NCBI RefSeq assembly: GCF_034347425.1
Contig: NZ_CP133779.1
Span: 3,348,001 to 3,412,000, forward strand
DNA: 64,000 nucleotides
DNA from: Undibacterium sp. CCC3.4
GTDB lineage: Bacteria; Pseudomonadota; Gammaproteobacteria; Burkholderiales; Burkholderiaceae_D
Direction of reading: 5' to 3'
How positions within the stretch are numbered: the stretch's first letter is position 1; each line of letters opens with the position of its first letter. The notes below the pieces were generated by a model. It had not been told where the DNA came from and did not search any database. It saw nothing but the letters and a program-made list of their open reading frames with translations. Positions 53,884 through 64,000 of this stretch are shown here, piece by piece. The position numbers and the translations under genes were made by a program.

Positions 53884-55113
53884 ATGAGCCAGTTTTCTTT
53901 AGATAAATCAAAAATCCGCTTTCTGATGCTGGAAGGTATACATCACAATGCCATTGATGTGTTACAGCGCAATGGCTACACCAATATTGACTACTTACGC
54001 ACGGCACTCGATGAAGCGGCCTTGATCGAGCAAATCCGTACGGCCCACTTTATCGGCATACGTTCGGGGACAGAGATGACTGAACGGGTGTTGCAAGCGG
54101 CCGATAAGTTGATTGCGATAGGCTGTTTTTGTATCGGAACCAATCAGGTCGACCTCGATGCAGCGATGGTGAAAGGTATTCCGGTTTTCAATGCGCCGTA
54201 TTCGAATACGCGCTCGGTGGCAGAGCTGGTATTGGCTGAAACGATACTGTTGTTACGTGGCATTCCAGAAAAAAATGCCCAGCTACATCGTGGTGCTTGG
54301 TCCAAGTCTGCGCTAGGTGCATTTGAAGCGCGTGGCAAGACTTTGGGGATTGTTGGCTATGGTAATATCGGCAGTCAATTGTCGGTGCTCGCCGAATCCT
54401 TGGGCATGCAGGTGATTTACTATGATGTCATCACCAAACTGCCTATGGGTAATGCCCATCAACTCGCCAGCTTGGCTGCGCTGTTGGCGCAAGCCGATGT
54501 GGTCACGCTGCATGTGCCGGAAACGGCGGCGACTGAAAATATGATGGGTGACGCGCAATTTGCAAAGATGAAGCCCGGCAGTATTTTTATCAATGCCGCG
54601 CGCGGTAGTTGCGTCGATATTGAGGCGCTGGCTGCTGCACTCGACAGCAAGCAGATCGGTGCGGCCTCGATCGATGTTTTTCCGCAAGAGCCGAAAAGTA
54701 ATGCTGACGAATTCGTCTCGCCGCTGCGGCGCTTCGATAATGTGCTGTTAACCCCGCACATCGGTGGTTCTACCTTGGAAGCGCAAGCCAATATCGGTGT
54801 GGAAGTGGCCGAGAAATTTATTCGCTACTCCGACACCGGTGCCACTTTGTCAGCCGTGAATTTCCCAGAAGTGGCGCTGCCACGCTTCTTTGGTAAGCAT
54901 CGCTTGTTGCATATACATAAAAATATTCCCGGTGTGTTGTCGGCGATTAACCGCATTGTTGCTGAAAACGGGATCAATATCTCGGCACAAAGTTTGATGA
55001 CTAAGGATGCGCTCGGCTATTTGGTGATGGATGTCGATGTCGACTGTTCGGCGCTGGGTTTGCACAAGTTGTTGGAAATTGAGGGGACGATTTCGGCCCG
55101 CGTAGTGTATTAA
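53884..55113 (+). CDS. serA: D-3-phosphoglycerate dehydrogenase
   Basis: 409 aa. NAD-binding GIVGYGNIGSQLSVLAE, catalytic Arg in NAARGSCVD, and the catalytic His in LLTPHIGGST; C-terminal ACT domain (HIHKNIPGVLSAINRIVAENG), so serine feedback is expected. First step of serine synthesis. ATG 53,884 is preferred; a second ATG at 53,878 is possible. Serine is the precursor of the cysteine used by SufS, which could explain its presence here (inference). Confidence 0.94.
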   Translation: MSQFSLDKSKIRFLMLEGIHHNAIDVLQRNGYTNIDYLRTALDEAALIEQIRTAHFIGIRSGTEMTERVLQAADKLIAIGCFCIGTNQVDLDAAMVKGIPVFNAPYSNTRSVAELVLAETILLLRGIPEKNAQLHRGAWSKSALGAFEARGKTLGIVGYGNIGSQLSVLAESLGMQVIYYDVITKLPMGNAHQLASLAALLAQADVVTLHVPETAATENMMGDAQFAKMKPGSIFINAARGSCVDIEALAAALDSKQIGAASIDVFPQEPKSNADEFVSPLRRFDNVLLTPHIGGSTLEAQANIGVEVAEKFIRYSDTGATLSAVNFPEVALPRFFGKHRLLHIHKNIPGVLSAINRIVAENGINISAQSLMTKDALGYLVMDVDVDCSALGLHKLLEIEGTISARVVY

Positions 55114-55260
55114 ATAATTGCTTCGTCGTCGCGTCGCGGAGAATTACATCAAAGCACAAATAGCGACATGGGCGTATATTAAAAGGCAGGCGCATTATGT
55201 TACCAGCCTGTCATTTCTTCTATATTCCTCAGTTATTCCTCACATTTTCCAGGAGAACCT

Positions 55261-58002
55261 ATGAGCGATTCTTACTCCACCCGCGACACGCTCAGTGTCA
55301 ACGGCAACGATTACATCATCTTCAGTTTAGCAAAACTCGGCCAGCACTTCGACTTGGCACGATTGCCGTTTTCGCTGAAGATTTTATTGGAAAACCTGCT
55401 ACGCTGCGAAGATGGCGTGTCGGTTAGCAAGGCCTCGATTACGGCTGTTGCTCAATGGCAGGCAAGCGAGCAGCCAAGTACGGAAATCGCCTTTATGCCG
55501 GCGCGCGTGGTGCTGCAAGATTTCACTGGCGTGCCTTGCATTGTCGATTTCGCGGCGATGCGCGATGCGGTGGTCAAGCTCGGTGGTTCAGCCAGCAATA
55601 TCAACCCCTTGATTCCTTCCGAGCTCGTGATTGATCACTCCGTACAGGTCGATTCCTTTGGTCAGTCGAACTCGCGCGAAATCAACGCGCAAATTGAATT
55701 TGCCCGCAATGGTGAGCGCTACAGTTTTTTACGTTGGGGCCAGAAGGCCTTCACTAATTTTAAGGTGGTGCCACCGAATACAGGCATTGTGCATCAGGTG
55801 AACCTCGAACATCTTGCGCGCGTCGTGATGGAACGGACGATTGATGGTGTGAAGTATGCGTTCCCCGACACGCTGTTCGGAACCGATTCACACACGACCA
55901 TGATCAATGGTTTGGGGGTGCTGGGTTGGGGAGTCGGGGGCATCGAAGCCGAAGCTGCCATGCTCGGTCAGCCGAGTTCTATGTTGATCCCTCAGGTAGT
56001 CGGTTTCAAGCTCAGCGGTCAATTGCCTGAAGGTGCAACCGCGACGGACTTGGTGCTGAGCGTGACGCAAATGTTGCGCAGCTTTGGGGTGGTCAATAAA
56101 TTCGTCGAGTTTTACGGCGATGGGCTCAAGCACTTGCCACTGGCGGACCGCGCGACTATTGCCAATATGGCTCCCGAATACGGCGCTACCTGCGGTATTT
56201 TCCCTATCGATGAGGAATCTTTAAGGTATCTGCGTTTGTCTGGGCGCAGCGAGGAACAGATCGCCTTAGTCGAAGCTTATGCTAAGGCGCAAGGCCTTTG
56301 GCCGACTGGTGTGGAAGCCATTTATAGCGATACGTTGCATTTGGATATGAGCACGGTCTTGCCTTCGCTGGCAGGACCGAAACGACCGCAGGATAAGGTG
56401 CTGTTGTCGGACATGCAGCATAATTACCAGACGAACTTGCTCGATTTCATCGCCCACCGCAAGCTGGATCAAGAATCTGTGCAACGCTTTGAAGATGAGG
56501 GTGGTGACACCGCCGTCGAGCGTCAGGCCGTCGTCCCCGCGTCGGAGCAGGCTTTGATAACAAGCCAGGATGCCAGTCTGCAGGATGGCGCGGTGGTGAT
56601 TGCCGCGATCACCTCGTGTACCAATACTTCCAATCCTGCGGTGATGATCGCCGCTGGGCTGGTCGCGCGCAATGCCAGGGCCAAGGGTTTGCGGGTGGCA
56701 GCGTGGGTGAAGACATCCATGGCACCAGGGTCGCTGGTGGTGACCGATTATTTGAAAAAAGCCGGTCTCCTTGCTGACTTGGAGGAACTTGGCTTTTTCA
56801 TCGTCGGTTATGGCTGTACCACCTGTATTGGTAATTCCGGGCCTTTGCCGGACGACGTGTCGCGGCATATCGCCAGCCAAGATTTGGTGGTCGCGGCCGT
56901 ATTGTCCGGTAACCGCAACTTTGAAGGGCGCGTGCATCCGGAAGTGAAAATGAATTATCTTGCCTCGCCACCTCTTGTGGTCGCCTACGCACTGGCCGGT
57001 ACGGTGAATATCGACTTGACGCGCGAGTCGCTAGGCAAGGGCAGCGACGGTAAACCGGTGTATCTGCATGACATTTGGCCATCGAACAAGGAAATTGGTG
57101 ATTTGATCGCGCGCAGCCTCAGCCCGGACATGTTTACTCGTAACTATGCCAATGTGTTCGCCGGCGACCAGCGCTGGAACCAGATCAGCTCGCCAGATGG
57201 GGAGGCATTCACTTGGGATGAGGCCTCAAGTTACATTAAGAAACCGCCTTACTTCGAGGGCATGCAGATGGACATCGGTCGCATCGACGATATCCATGGC
57301 GCGCGTCTGCTCGGCCTGTTTGGCGATTCGATTACCACCGACCATATTTCTCCGGCCGGCAACATCAAGGCCGACTCGCCCTCAGGTCGCTTTCTGCAAT
57401 CGCGTGGGGTATTACCGGCGGATTTCAACTCCTACGGTTCGCGTCGTGGCAACGACGACGTGATGGTGCGCGGTACTTTCGCCAATATCCGCATCAAAAA
57501 CCTGATGATGAACGGTGAGGAGGGCGGTAATACGATTCATTATCCGTCGCAAGAAAAACTCGCCATTTACGATGCGGCAATGAAATATCAGGCTGAGGGG
57601 GTGCCACTGGTGGTGGTGGCCGGGAAGGAATATGGCACTGGCTCATCGCGCGATTGGGCTGCCAAAGGCACCTTGCTGCTGGGAGTGAAGGCCGTGATCG
57701 CCGAGAGCTTCGAGCGCATCCATCGTTCCAACTTGGTCGGCATGGGCGTGTTGCCGCTGCAATTTATGGCCGGCCAGAGCGCCGTCTCACTCGGTTTGAG
57801 CGGCGATGAGTTATTCGATATCACCGGTCTGCGCGATGGTAGTAGCCAGCTCGTTGAGGTCCGTGCCAGCGGCAGTAGCGGTCGCGTGCTGTCCTTCCAG
57901 GCGCAGGTGTTATTGATCACACCCAAGGAAGTCGAGTATTTCCGCCACGGCGGTATTCTGCATTATGTGCTGCGCCAGTTGGCATCCAGAACGGCCGCAT
58001 AA
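55261..58002 (+). CDS. acnA: Aconitate hydratase A
   Basis: 913 aa, AcnA/IRP type with 4Fe-4S ligands in [11 protein letters not shown] and [14 protein letters not shown]. Also [55 protein letters not shown] and [25 protein letters not shown] in the swivel domain. It isomerises citrate to isocitrate in the TCA cycle. A clear AGGAG precedes the ATG. It is the last gene in the cluster and a client of the assembly machinery encoded upstream. Confidence 0.95.
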   Translation: MSDSYSTRDTLSVNGNDYIIFSLAKLGQHFDLARLPFSLKILLENLLRCEDGVSVSKASITAVAQWQASEQPSTEIAFMPARVVLQDFTGVPCIVDFAAMRDAVVKLGGSASNINPLIPSELVIDHSVQVDSFGQSNSREINAQIEFARNGERYSFLRWGQKAFTNFKVVPPNTGIVHQVNLEHLARVVMERTIDGVKYAFPDTLFGTDSHTTMINGLGVLGWGVGGIEAEAAMLGQPSSMLIPQVVGFKLSGQLPEGATATDLVLSVTQMLRSFGVVNKFVEFYGDGLKHLPLADRATIANMAPEYGATCGIFPIDEESLRYLRLSGRSEEQIALVEAYAKAQGLWPTGVEAIYSDTLHLDMSTVLPSLAGPKRPQDKVLLSDMQHNYQTNLLDFIAHRKLDQESVQRFEDEGGDTAVERQAVVPASEQALITSQDASLQDGAVVIAAITSCTNTSNPAVMIAAGLVARNARAKGLRVAAWVKTSMAPGSLVVTDYLKKAGLLADLEELGFFIVGYGCTTCIGNSGPLPDDVSRHIASQDLVVAAVLSGNRNFEGRVHPEVKMNYLASPPLVVAYALAGTVNIDLTRESLGKGSDGKPVYLHDIWPSNKEIGDLIARSLSPDMFTRNYANVFAGDQRWNQISSPDGEAFTWDEASSYIKKPPYFEGMQMDIGRIDDIHGARLLGLFGDSITTDHISPAGNIKADSPSGRFLQSRGVLPADFNSYGSRRGNDDVMVRGTFANIRIKNLMMNGEEGGNTIHYPSQEKLAIYDAAMKYQAEGVPLVVVAGKEYGTGSSRDWAAKGTLLLGVKAVIAESFERIHRSNLVGMGVLPLQFMAGQSAVSLGLSGDELFDITGLRDGSSQLVEVRASGSSGRVLSFQAQVLLITPKEVEYFRHGGILHYVLRQLASRTAA

Positions 58003-58039
58003 TTGAGCCGGGGATGGATTGACTGCGCGTTTGCTTGCT

Positions 58040-58077
58040 CGCGACATGGCGTACATGTCGCGGCCTCTGCGTTTTTT
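58040..58077 (+). terminator. Hairpin and delayed T-run after acnA
   Basis: Perfect stem CGCGACATG/CATGTCGCG with a 5-nt loop; six T follow nine bases later (58,072-58,077). The distance makes efficient termination uncertain. The rest of 58,003-58,230 is non-coding. Confidence 0.45.
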
Positions 58078-58230
58078 GCTGATACGCCTACAAACACTTT
58101 TTCGCTGCTTTCAATGTTCGTTGGCGAACAGAAATGTTTGTTTTGCATAGTGCAATATGGTTTATCGGAATGATCCGGTGATCTGCTGGGCGTGTTTATC
58201 CAGCCTGACCTCACTCTCACGGGAAGAAAA

Positions 58231-58776
58231 ATGAAAAAATTATTTGCTATGGTATTGATGTGTTCGATGACATGGTCTGCCGCCGTATTGGCAGCGAGCA
58301 GCGCAGCGTCGGCGACTTACAAAGCGGCCAACGAATCTGCCGAAAACGATTATAAAACGGCCAGCGCTAAGTGTAGTGCAATGACTGATAATTCCAAAGA
58401 TGTCTGTATTGCTGAGGCGAAAGCGTCGGCGATACAGAGCAAAGCCAATGCCAAGGCTGAGTTGACAAATACGCCCGCTACCCGCACCAGCGCTGCCAAG
58501 GAAATTGCCCTGGCCGACTATGAAGTGGCGAAACTGCTTTGTGCCAGCCCAGCCGGGAGTGATCAAGATACGTGTATTGAAAAGGCCAATGCCGACAAAA
58601 TTATAGCGATTGGCAACGCCAGCGCCAATACCAAAGTGAGCGCGGGGCAGCCCCAAGCCAAGAGCGGCAAGGCGGATGCCCGTTATCAAGCTGCGATAGA
58701 AAAATGCGATGCGCTCGTTGATGCCGCTAAAGATATGTGCATCTCTGCTGCGAAAGAAAAATTTAATAAAATGTAA
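58231..58776 (+). CDS. Exported Cys-repeat protein, unknown function
   Basis: About 181 aa with a Sec signal peptide (KKLFAMVLMCSMTWSAAVLA, cut after LAA). The mature part has three repeats of the pattern Y-x3-x3-C-x6-8-K-D-x-C-I-x2-A-K (KCSAMTDNSKDVCIAEAK, LLCASPAGSDQDTCIEKA, KCDALVDAAKDMCISAAK), each with a Cys pair 9-10 residues apart, probably disulfide bonded in the periplasm. Ala/Lys-rich and helical. ATG 58,231 follows GGGAAG. No family function is known to me. Confidence 0.75.
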   Translation: MKKLFAMVLMCSMTWSAAVLAASSAASATYKAANESAENDYKTASAKCSAMTDNSKDVCIAEAKASAIQSKANAKAELTNTPATRTSAAKEIALADYEVAKLLCASPAGSDQDTCIEKANADKIIAIGNASANTKVSAGQPQAKSGKADARYQAAIEKCDALVDAAKDMCISAAKEKFNKM

Positions 58777-58786
58777 TGTTTGGCCA

Positions 58787-58825
58787 GATGCCTTTGACCG
58801 AGTAATCGGTCTGGGCATCATTTTT
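58787..58825 (+). terminator. Rho-independent terminator
   Basis: GATGCC-TTT-GACCGA-gtaa-TCGGTC-TGG-GCATC stem with an internal bulge, followed by ATTTTTATTT. It ends the Cys-repeat gene transcript. Confidence 0.8.
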
Positions 58826-58838
58826 ATTTGAGGCAACT

Positions 58839-59399
58839 ATGTCTATCTTGAACTTTGAACACAGCAGACGGGCGCTGATTGCCGACTTTGTTTTTTACGC
58901 TGCCAGTATCCCGGCACTGCTGCTTCTTTTATGGCTGGCTTGTCCGGCGACAGCAAGGCTAACTGCATTGCTCTTGCTGGTGCTTGGTTTGCTCGCAGCG
59001 AGTGCGATTGAATATGGCATTCATCGTTATATTTTGCATGGTGTCGCGCCCTTCAGCGATTGGCACAAGCAACACCATGCCCGACCACAAGCGCGTATAG
59101 GAACACCGACCGTCGTCAGTGCCTTATTGATTTACTTGTTGGTGTTTTGTCCGGCACTCATGTTTTTGCCGTTTTTCCAAGCGCTTGCACTGACGCTGGG
59201 TGGTGTGATTGCTTATTTTGTATATATCGTGACCCACCATGCGACCCATCATTGGCATGGCAGCAGCCGTTGGCTACGAACTAGAAAACGTTGGCATGCA
59301 CTGCACCACGGTGCCTACTCCGAACGCTGTTATGGCGTCAGTAGTGCGCTATGGGATCATCTGCTCGGTAGCGTGCCGCCGGCCCGCGTTAGAAAGTAG
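58839..59399 (+). CDS. Sterol desaturase/fatty acid hydroxylase family protein
   Basis: 186 aa. Three to four hydrophobic segments and His-rich motifs that bind a di-iron centre: HRYILHG, WHKQHHARP, THHATHHWHG and WHALHHGAY. This is the HxxxH...HxxHH pattern of membrane-bound fatty acid hydroxylases and carotenoid hydroxylases. The substrate is not known; membrane lipid hydroxylation is likely. Confidence 0.85.
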   Translation: MSILNFEHSRRALIADFVFYAASIPALLLLLWLACPATARLTALLLLVLGLLAASAIEYGIHRYILHGVAPFSDWHKQHHARPQARIGTPTVVSALLIYLLVFCPALMFLPFFQALALTLGGVIAYFVYIVTHHATHHWHGSSRWLRTRKRWHALHHGAYSERCYGVSSALWDHLLGSVPPARVRK

Positions 59400-59442
59400 A
59401 CGACGCGAGTGGCATTAAGTTGTGCTTGCGCCACAGAACGCA

Positions 59443-59480
59443 AAATAGCCAGCAAGTGCCGTAGCGCTTGCTGGCTATTT
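59443..59480. terminator. Bidirectional terminator between convergent genes
   Basis: AAATAGCCAGCAAG and its exact complement are separated by 10 nt; A/T runs at the outer ends give a T-tract-like tail on both strands. Confidence 0.8.
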
Positions 59481-59517
59481 GATGGCGCTAACCTAGCGCC
59501 GCCAACTCCGTGCTAGA

Positions 59518-60081
59518 TCAGCGTTTGATAGGCGTGATCTTGGTTCCCTCGATGCTGATGCTGGCCATCAAACCCGATTGATCGAAAATGTATGCATAGG
59601 AATCGTCTTGTAAGCTGGAGGTAGACAGATTCTTTGCCACACCTTCATTCATTAATACCATGCTCGGCCCGACGCCCACTTCCCAGCCGTGGGTAGCGCG
59701 TAAGCTCTGTTCGACTTTTTCACTCATCAAAAATACCACGTAGCCGTATGATTGTGCCCCGGCCTGCCATCCCCAAGAGGCGGAGGTCGCATTGAAGTAT
59801 TCGTTGGCATGCCCGGATTTGATCAGCACGCCTTCACCATAGCTGCCACCAAGAACCAGTCCGGCCTTGATGATTTTAGGGAAAACTAAAATGGCACGGG
59901 CCTTCTTAGACAAGGTCTCGGCAGTGGGGTTGCTTTTATATAGAAGCTGCAGCGATTCTTTCGCTTCGCGATCGAGATCGACACCCGTTGCTGCACTGGC
60001 CTGCTGCATGACGCCGGCGAGAAAAATGCTGAAAAATATCAGGCTTGCCGACTTATAGATGCGGCGCAGATTGTTGTTCAT
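59518..60081 (-). CDS. SYLF-domain (YSC84-like) lipid-binding protein
   Basis: About 187 aa. Signal peptide ends in MQQASAA. SYLF domain features: ESLQLLYKSNPTAETLSKKARAILVFPKIIKAGLVLGGSYGEGVL, ASWGWQAGAQSYGYVVFLM. ATG 60,081 follows CAAGGAG; the frame extends upstream to 60,198 without support. Such proteins are exported and bind phosphoinositide-like lipids in eukaryotes; in bacteria the role is open. Confidence 0.88.
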   Translation of the reverse strand: MNNNLRRIYKSASLIFFSIFLAGVMQQASAATGVDLDREAKESLQLLYKSNPTAETLSKKARAILVFPKIIKAGLVLGGSYGEGVLIKSGHANEYFNATSASWGWQAGAQSYGYVVFLMSEKVEQSLRATHGWEVGVGPSMVLMNEGVAKNLSTSSLQDDSYAYIFDQSGLMASISIEGTKITPIKR

Positions 60082-60228
60082 TGCAGTACTCCTTGAATAG
60101 TTGATGATGGGTGAATTTTGCGGTATGCCGAAGCGGTTTGTCGGCGCACAAGCTATCTTGAGGTATCGCACAAATCTGTTCTGTGCGCTGGCGAACACAG
60201 CGGCCTTTTTACTGCTTGGCGCGCTTCC

Positions 60229-63200
60229 CTAGGGCCTGTTGATATTGAGCTGTACCTGATGTCGTTGTCGGTCATTCTGTAACTCGATGAATAAATTCTC
60301 CGACAACACACCGTCGATATACAAGCTCGGTTTGCTGTCAGGCGAGTTCAGGGTGTGGATGTCAATCAGATAGTCTGTCTCCAAATAGCGATATTGTAAC
60401 TGATACGAGTCCCACTCGGCCGGCAGGCAGGGGGTAATGCTGAGTTGCTGGCCATGACGCTGCAGGCCCAGCAAAGACTCCGTGATCAGTCGGTACATCC
60501 AGCCGGCAGAACCGGTGTACCAAGTCCAGCCGCCGCGGCCGACGTGCGGGGCGACGGCATACACGTCGGCAGCAATGACATAGGGTTCTACTTTGTAGCG
60601 CGAGATTTTTTCACTGGTATTGCTGTGATTAATAGGATTGATGATGTCGAACGCTTCCCAGGCATGACGGGCGTTCCCCATCTTGGCAAAAGCCATGGCT
60701 GCCCAGATTGCCGCATGGGTGTATTGCCCGCCGTTTTCTCTGACGCCGGGAACGTAGCCGCGAATGTAGCCGGGATTATTTTCTGCTTGATCAAACGGCG
60801 GGTCGAGCAACTGAATGATGCCAGTCGATGGTTTGACCAGTCGTTGATGCAGCGATTCCATACCCTTAAGCGCATGCTGACGATCGCCGGCACCGGACAG
60901 GATGGCCCAGCTTTGCGAGATCGAATCGATCTGGCATTCGCTGTTGAGCGCCGATCCCAAGGGGCTGCCATCGTCGAAGTAGGCGCGGCGATACCAGGCA
61001 CCATCCCACGCTGCGGTATCGATATGTTGCCCAATCAGTTGCGCTTGTTCGCGGCAATGCGTGGCGTAGCTGATATCGTCGCTAGCTAGCGCCAGTTCTG
61101 AGAATTTGATTAACACCTCGTATAAAAAGAAAGCCAGCCAAACGCTTTCGCCTTGGCCAAGGTGGCCGACTTGGTCCATGCCATCGTTCCAGTCGCACGA
61201 GCCCATCAGGGGCAGGCCGTGTTGGCCGAAGCGCAGGCCGTGTTCGATCGCTTGCATACAATGCTCGTACAGGGTGCCAGATCGAGCCGAACGATGCGGC
61301 AGATCGTAGTAGGAATCTTCGGCCGGGTTGACCTCGCGCCCTTCGATATACGGAATGATGGTTTGCAGGATGTCGATGTCACCGGTATTGCTGACATAAC
61401 GTGCGACCGCCAGTGGTAACCATAAATAATCATCCGAGCAATGGGTACGCACGCCTCTTTCGGTCGGTGGATGCCACCAATGTTGAACGTCGCCTTCAAT
61501 AAATTGGTGTGCCGCGCAGCGCAAGATCTGTTGTTTGGCCATCTCATGTCCGGTGTGCGCTAATGCCATCGTATCTTGTAACTGATCGCGAAAGCCAAAT
61601 GCGCCGCCCGATTGATAATAGCCGCTGCGTGCCCACAAGCGGCAAGCAATGGTTTGGTACAGTAACCAACCGTTGGCTAAAATATTCAATCCAGAGTCAG
61701 GCGTGTTGACCTGAACGGTGCCCAGCGTCGTGCGCCAATAGTGTTCGGTGTCGCGCCACGCAGTTTGTGCGGCTGTGGCGTTTCTATGGCGCAAAATCAA
61801 CTCTTTCGCGCTGCTTGATTTCTGCTCGGCCACGCCGAGGATAAAAACCAAGGTACGTTCTTGTTCGGGTTTCAGTTTGAAGCCAACTTGTAGCGCGGCA
61901 CAGGGGTCGAGGCCGGCCCCCAATTTGCCCGACAGGTGGCTTCTGTTCATGGCTGCAGGCTCTTGCAATGTACCGTTGCGGCCGATAAATTCGTTACGAT
62001 CGGCAGTGACGGTACAGGACGTTTGATCAACGCAAAAGAAGGCGGTGCGGCCGGTAAAGTCGGTATTGTAGGGATTGCGGGCGCAAATGCCATTGCCATC
62101 CACGGCGATTTCAGTGACGATGTGCATGGCTGATTTGCTACGCAAATCACCGAGCACCCACTCGACATAGCCGGTGACGGACAAGCTTCTGTGCTGGTCG
62201 GAGCGATTGGCAATGTGCAGTACCGCATATTTGATCGGGGCGGTTTGATCGACGAATACGCTGAGTTCAGAAGCGATGCCGTCTTCGGTATGACTGAATA
62301 TGCTGTAACCGAAACCATGGCGGGTGTGGTAGTCGCCTTTGCCGCTGCAGGGTAGGGCAGTCGGTGACCAATATTGCCCGGTTTCTTCATCGCGGATGTA
62401 AAAGGCTTCGCCGCTGCTGTCGCTGACCGGATCGTTATGCCACGGCGAGAGCCGGAATTCATGCGCATTTTCCGACCAGGTATAGGCTTGACCGCTTTCC
62501 GAGACGACGCTGCCGAAGACAGGGTTGGCCAGCACATTTACCCATGGTGCCGGGGTGCGCTGTTTGGCATTCGTGGTAATCAGGTATTCTCTGCCATCGG
62601 TAGAAAAACCGCCGGTACCATTATCAAATTGACGTGATGCAGCGGCCAAGCTCGGTAATGCGCCCGCTTTGGAATAATAGCTGTGTCGTTTTTTGAGCGG
62701 AATGAACTCTTTCAGACGGAGGTCGCCGAGGTCGCGCCGGTTCAATTGATCAACCAGACTACCGCGCTGATCGTTGAGGATGATGCGGGCAACCGATTGA
62801 AACAGAATTCTGTCTTCATGAGAAATTTGCTCGGCGGCGCGCACATAGATGCCACCCGGTTTTTCCAGCGCATGTGAACCGATCACGGAGGAGATTAAAC
62901 CGACAATTTGGTCTTGCAAGATTTGTCGGTAGCTGGCGTGGTCTTCATTCCAAATCACCAAGTCGACGGCCACGCCGCGCGATTGCCAATAGGCATGCGC
63001 TTGTATTAACTGGCGGGCCAGCTCAATATGCTCTTGATCGCTGATTTGTAGCAGGACGATAGGTAAGTCACCGGAGATGGCGTAGCTCCACAGTGCAGAT
63101 TGACCACGATAATTTTGCATTAAAATATCCTGGGTTGCACGCATCAACGGATTGACGTAAATCAGCGAATTGGCCAGGCGTGCATACAATTGCGCATCTT

Positions 63201-64000
63201 TTTCGCTGATATTTAATTGCCGCAAGACAACCTGGCTATGTGTCGAAGAAAGTTCAATCACGCGGTCAGCCAGATGCTGATCGCGATATTTTTCAATCAG
63301 GGTCAGGCATTGTTCGCGTGTGTCCGCGATCCCGGTGACCAGATCGAGGGTGACGCTCTGCTCTGGTGCCAAGGAAATCCGATAGCGGATGGCGACGATA
63401 GGGTCGAGCACCGAGCCCGCGCTGTTCGACAAGGCACCGGGATGATGCATCGCCTCGGGGGAGACGCAGGTATTGCCGCGGCCAATAAATTGCATGCGGT
63501 CGGTTTCATATGACACCTCATCGGCGTCGGCGCCGTGCAGCGCCATCAAATGGAACATGGTCGGCACTTTTTCATCCACCGAGCGCGCCCGGCGTACGCA
63601 TAAAATGGCGCTGTGATCGGGCAGAATTTCCGTTTGTACAAACAATTTACTGAAGGCCGGGTGCATGCTGTCGGCGGAAGGCGGTGCCAGTGCAACTTCG
63701 GCGTAACTGGTTAATTCTATCGTGCGTGGTCGGCCCGAGCGGTTGACGATGTGAGTACGGCGCAATTCGATATCGTCTTCCGGTGACACCACGATTTCCG
63801 TGTGTAAATCGAGTTGTTTGTCGCGCCGGCGGAATTCGGCCCGGCCCTCAGAAAATACCGCTGTATAGTCAGGCGTCGTGACCAGTGAAGGTTGTAAGGC
63901 CGTTGACCAGAAACTGCCCGTTTCACAGTCTCGGACGTAGCAAAAACTGCCCCAGTTGTCGCGCGTGCCATCCTCATTCCAACGCGTCAAGGCGAGCTCA
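60229..64000 (-). CDS. Cyclic beta-1,2-glucan synthase-like GH94 protein (5' end outside window)
   Basis: At least 1,253 aa, open through the window edge. Two sequential GH94-type regions are visible: the first from TRWNEDGTRDNWGSFCYVRD, the second from RTPAPWVNVLANPVFGSVVSESGQAYTWSEN. The catalytic part contains YYQSGGAFGFRDQLQDTMAL, GSCDWNDGMDQVG (general acid Asp) and ENGGQYTHAAIW. This matches the C-terminal portion of NdvB/ChvB-type synthases, which trim glucan chains by phosphorolysis. The glycosyltransferase part would lie upstream. Periplasmic glucans of this kind are involved in osmoadaptation. Confidence 0.85.
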   Translation of the reverse strand, partial: ELALTRWNEDGTRDNWGSFCYVRDCETGSFWSTALQPSLVTTPDYTAVFSEGRAEFRRRDKQLDLHTEIVVSPEDDIELRRTHIVNRSGRPRTIELTSYAEVALAPPSADSMHPAFSKLFVQTEILPDHSAILCVRRARSVDEKVPTMFHLMALHGADADEVSYETDRMQFIGRGNTCVSPEAMHHPGALSNSAGSVLDPIVAIRYRISLAPEQSVTLDLVTGIADTREQCLTLIEKYRDQHLADRVIELSSTHSQVVLRQLNISEKDAQLYARLANSLIYVNPLMRATQDILMQNYRGQSALWSYAISGDLPIVLLQISDQEHIELARQLIQAHAYWQSRGVAVDLVIWNEDHASYRQILQDQIVGLISSVIGSHALEKPGGIYVRAAEQISHEDRILFQSVARIILNDQRGSLVDQLNRRDLGDLRLKEFIPLKKRHSYYSKAGALPSLAAASRQFDNGTGGFSTDGREYLITTNAKQRTPAPWVNVLANPVFGSVVSESGQAYTWSENAHEFRLSPWHNDPVSDSSGEAFYIRDEETGQYWSPTALPCSGKGDYHTRHGFGYSIFSHTEDGIASELSVFVDQTAPIKYAVLHIANRSDQHRSLSVTGYVEWVLGDLRSKSAMHIVTEIAVDGNGICARNPYNTDFTGRTAFFCVDQTSCTVTADRNEFIGRNGTLQEPAAMNRSHLSGKLGAGLDPCAALQVGFKLKPEQERTLVFILGVAEQKSSSAKELILRHRNATAAQTAWRDTEHYWRTTLGTVQVNTPDSGLNILANGWLLYQTIACRLWARSGYYQSGGAFGFRDQLQDTMALAHTGHEMAKQQILRCAAHQFIEGDVQHWWHPPTERGVRTHCSDDYLWLPLAVARYVSNTGDIDILQTIIPYIEGREVNPAEDSYYDLPHRSARSGTLYEHCMQAIEHGLRFGQHGLPLMGSCDWNDGMDQVGHLGQGESVWLAFFLYEVLIKFSELALASDDISYATHCREQAQLIGQHIDTAAWDGAWYRRAYFDDGSPLGSALNSECQIDSISQSWAILSGAGDRQHALKGMESLHQRLVKPSTGIIQLLDPPFDQAENNPGYIRGYVPGVRENGGQYTHAAIWAAMAFAKMGNARHAWEAFDIINPINHSNTSEKISRYKVEPYVIAADVYAVAPHVGRGGWTWYTGSAGWMYRLITESLLGLQRHGQQLSITPCLPAEWDSYQLQYRYLETDYLIDIHTLNSPDSKPSLYIDGVLSENLFIELQNDRQRHQVQLNINRP

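Overview
The window looks like a chromosomal segment of a betaproteobacterium of the order Burkholderiales, most likely Oxalobacteraceae (Undibacterium/Janthinobacterium-like). This rests on gene content and order (gmk-rpoZ-spoT, then yicC, a Ser/Thr kinase/PP2C pair, rph, rdgB, hemW, next to greB and a DUF3422 gene) and on codon style; it is an inference, not a database match.

Layout. 1-3.5 kb: end of a sugar/glycan operon (C-methyltransferase-like protein, DegT aminotransferase, GNAT, hexapeptide acyltransferase). 3.5-20.5 kb: core genome with c-di-GMP and response-regulator signalling, greB, the stringent-response operon, the kinase/phosphatase pair, rph-rdgB-hemW, and an HDOD protein followed by a PAS-GGDEF-EAL protein. 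20,589-20,678: tRNA-Ser(TGA), after which base composition drops and accessory DNA begins.

21.4-31.4 kb: a four-gene cassette whose genes overlap by 4 bp: a nucleotide-sugar epimerase; a GT4 glycosyltransferase fused to a radical SAM/SPASM enzyme; a WG-repeat protein fused to a class I O-methyltransferase; and a histidine phosphatase fused to a nucleotidyltransferase-like domain. I do not recognise this combination as a described pathway. Two nearly identical IS3-family elements (IS-A) interrupt genes 2 and 3, each with its own 4-bp target duplication; removing them in silico restores both frames.

31.5-41.8 kb: an insertion-sequence graveyard with four kinds of IS3-like element (called IS-A to IS-D here), IS21-like terminal repeats, a truncated and interrupted DUF4143-type ATPase gene, a DUF1778/GNAT toxin-antitoxin pair and a short IS-C derivative. 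41.8-45.8 kb: a papain-like peptidase with a Ser/Gly/Ala-rich insert, a nested-hairpin MITE-like repeat, an M13-type lipoprotein metallopeptidase and a small membrane protein.

46.0-58.0 kb: an Fe-S assembly and client cluster, sufA-sufB-sufC-sufD-sufS-sufU-nfu-lipA-erpA-serA-acnA, behind a promoter with two GACTAA-type palindromes that resemble Rrf2-family operators. It joins sulfur mobilisation (SufS/SufU), scaffold (SufBCD), carriers (SufA, Nfu, ErpA) and Fe-S clients (LipA, AcnA). 58.2-64.0 kb: a Cys-repeat exported protein, a sterol-desaturase-family protein, a SYLF-domain protein and the C-terminal part of a giant GH94 cyclic-glucan-synthase-like enzyme that runs off the window.
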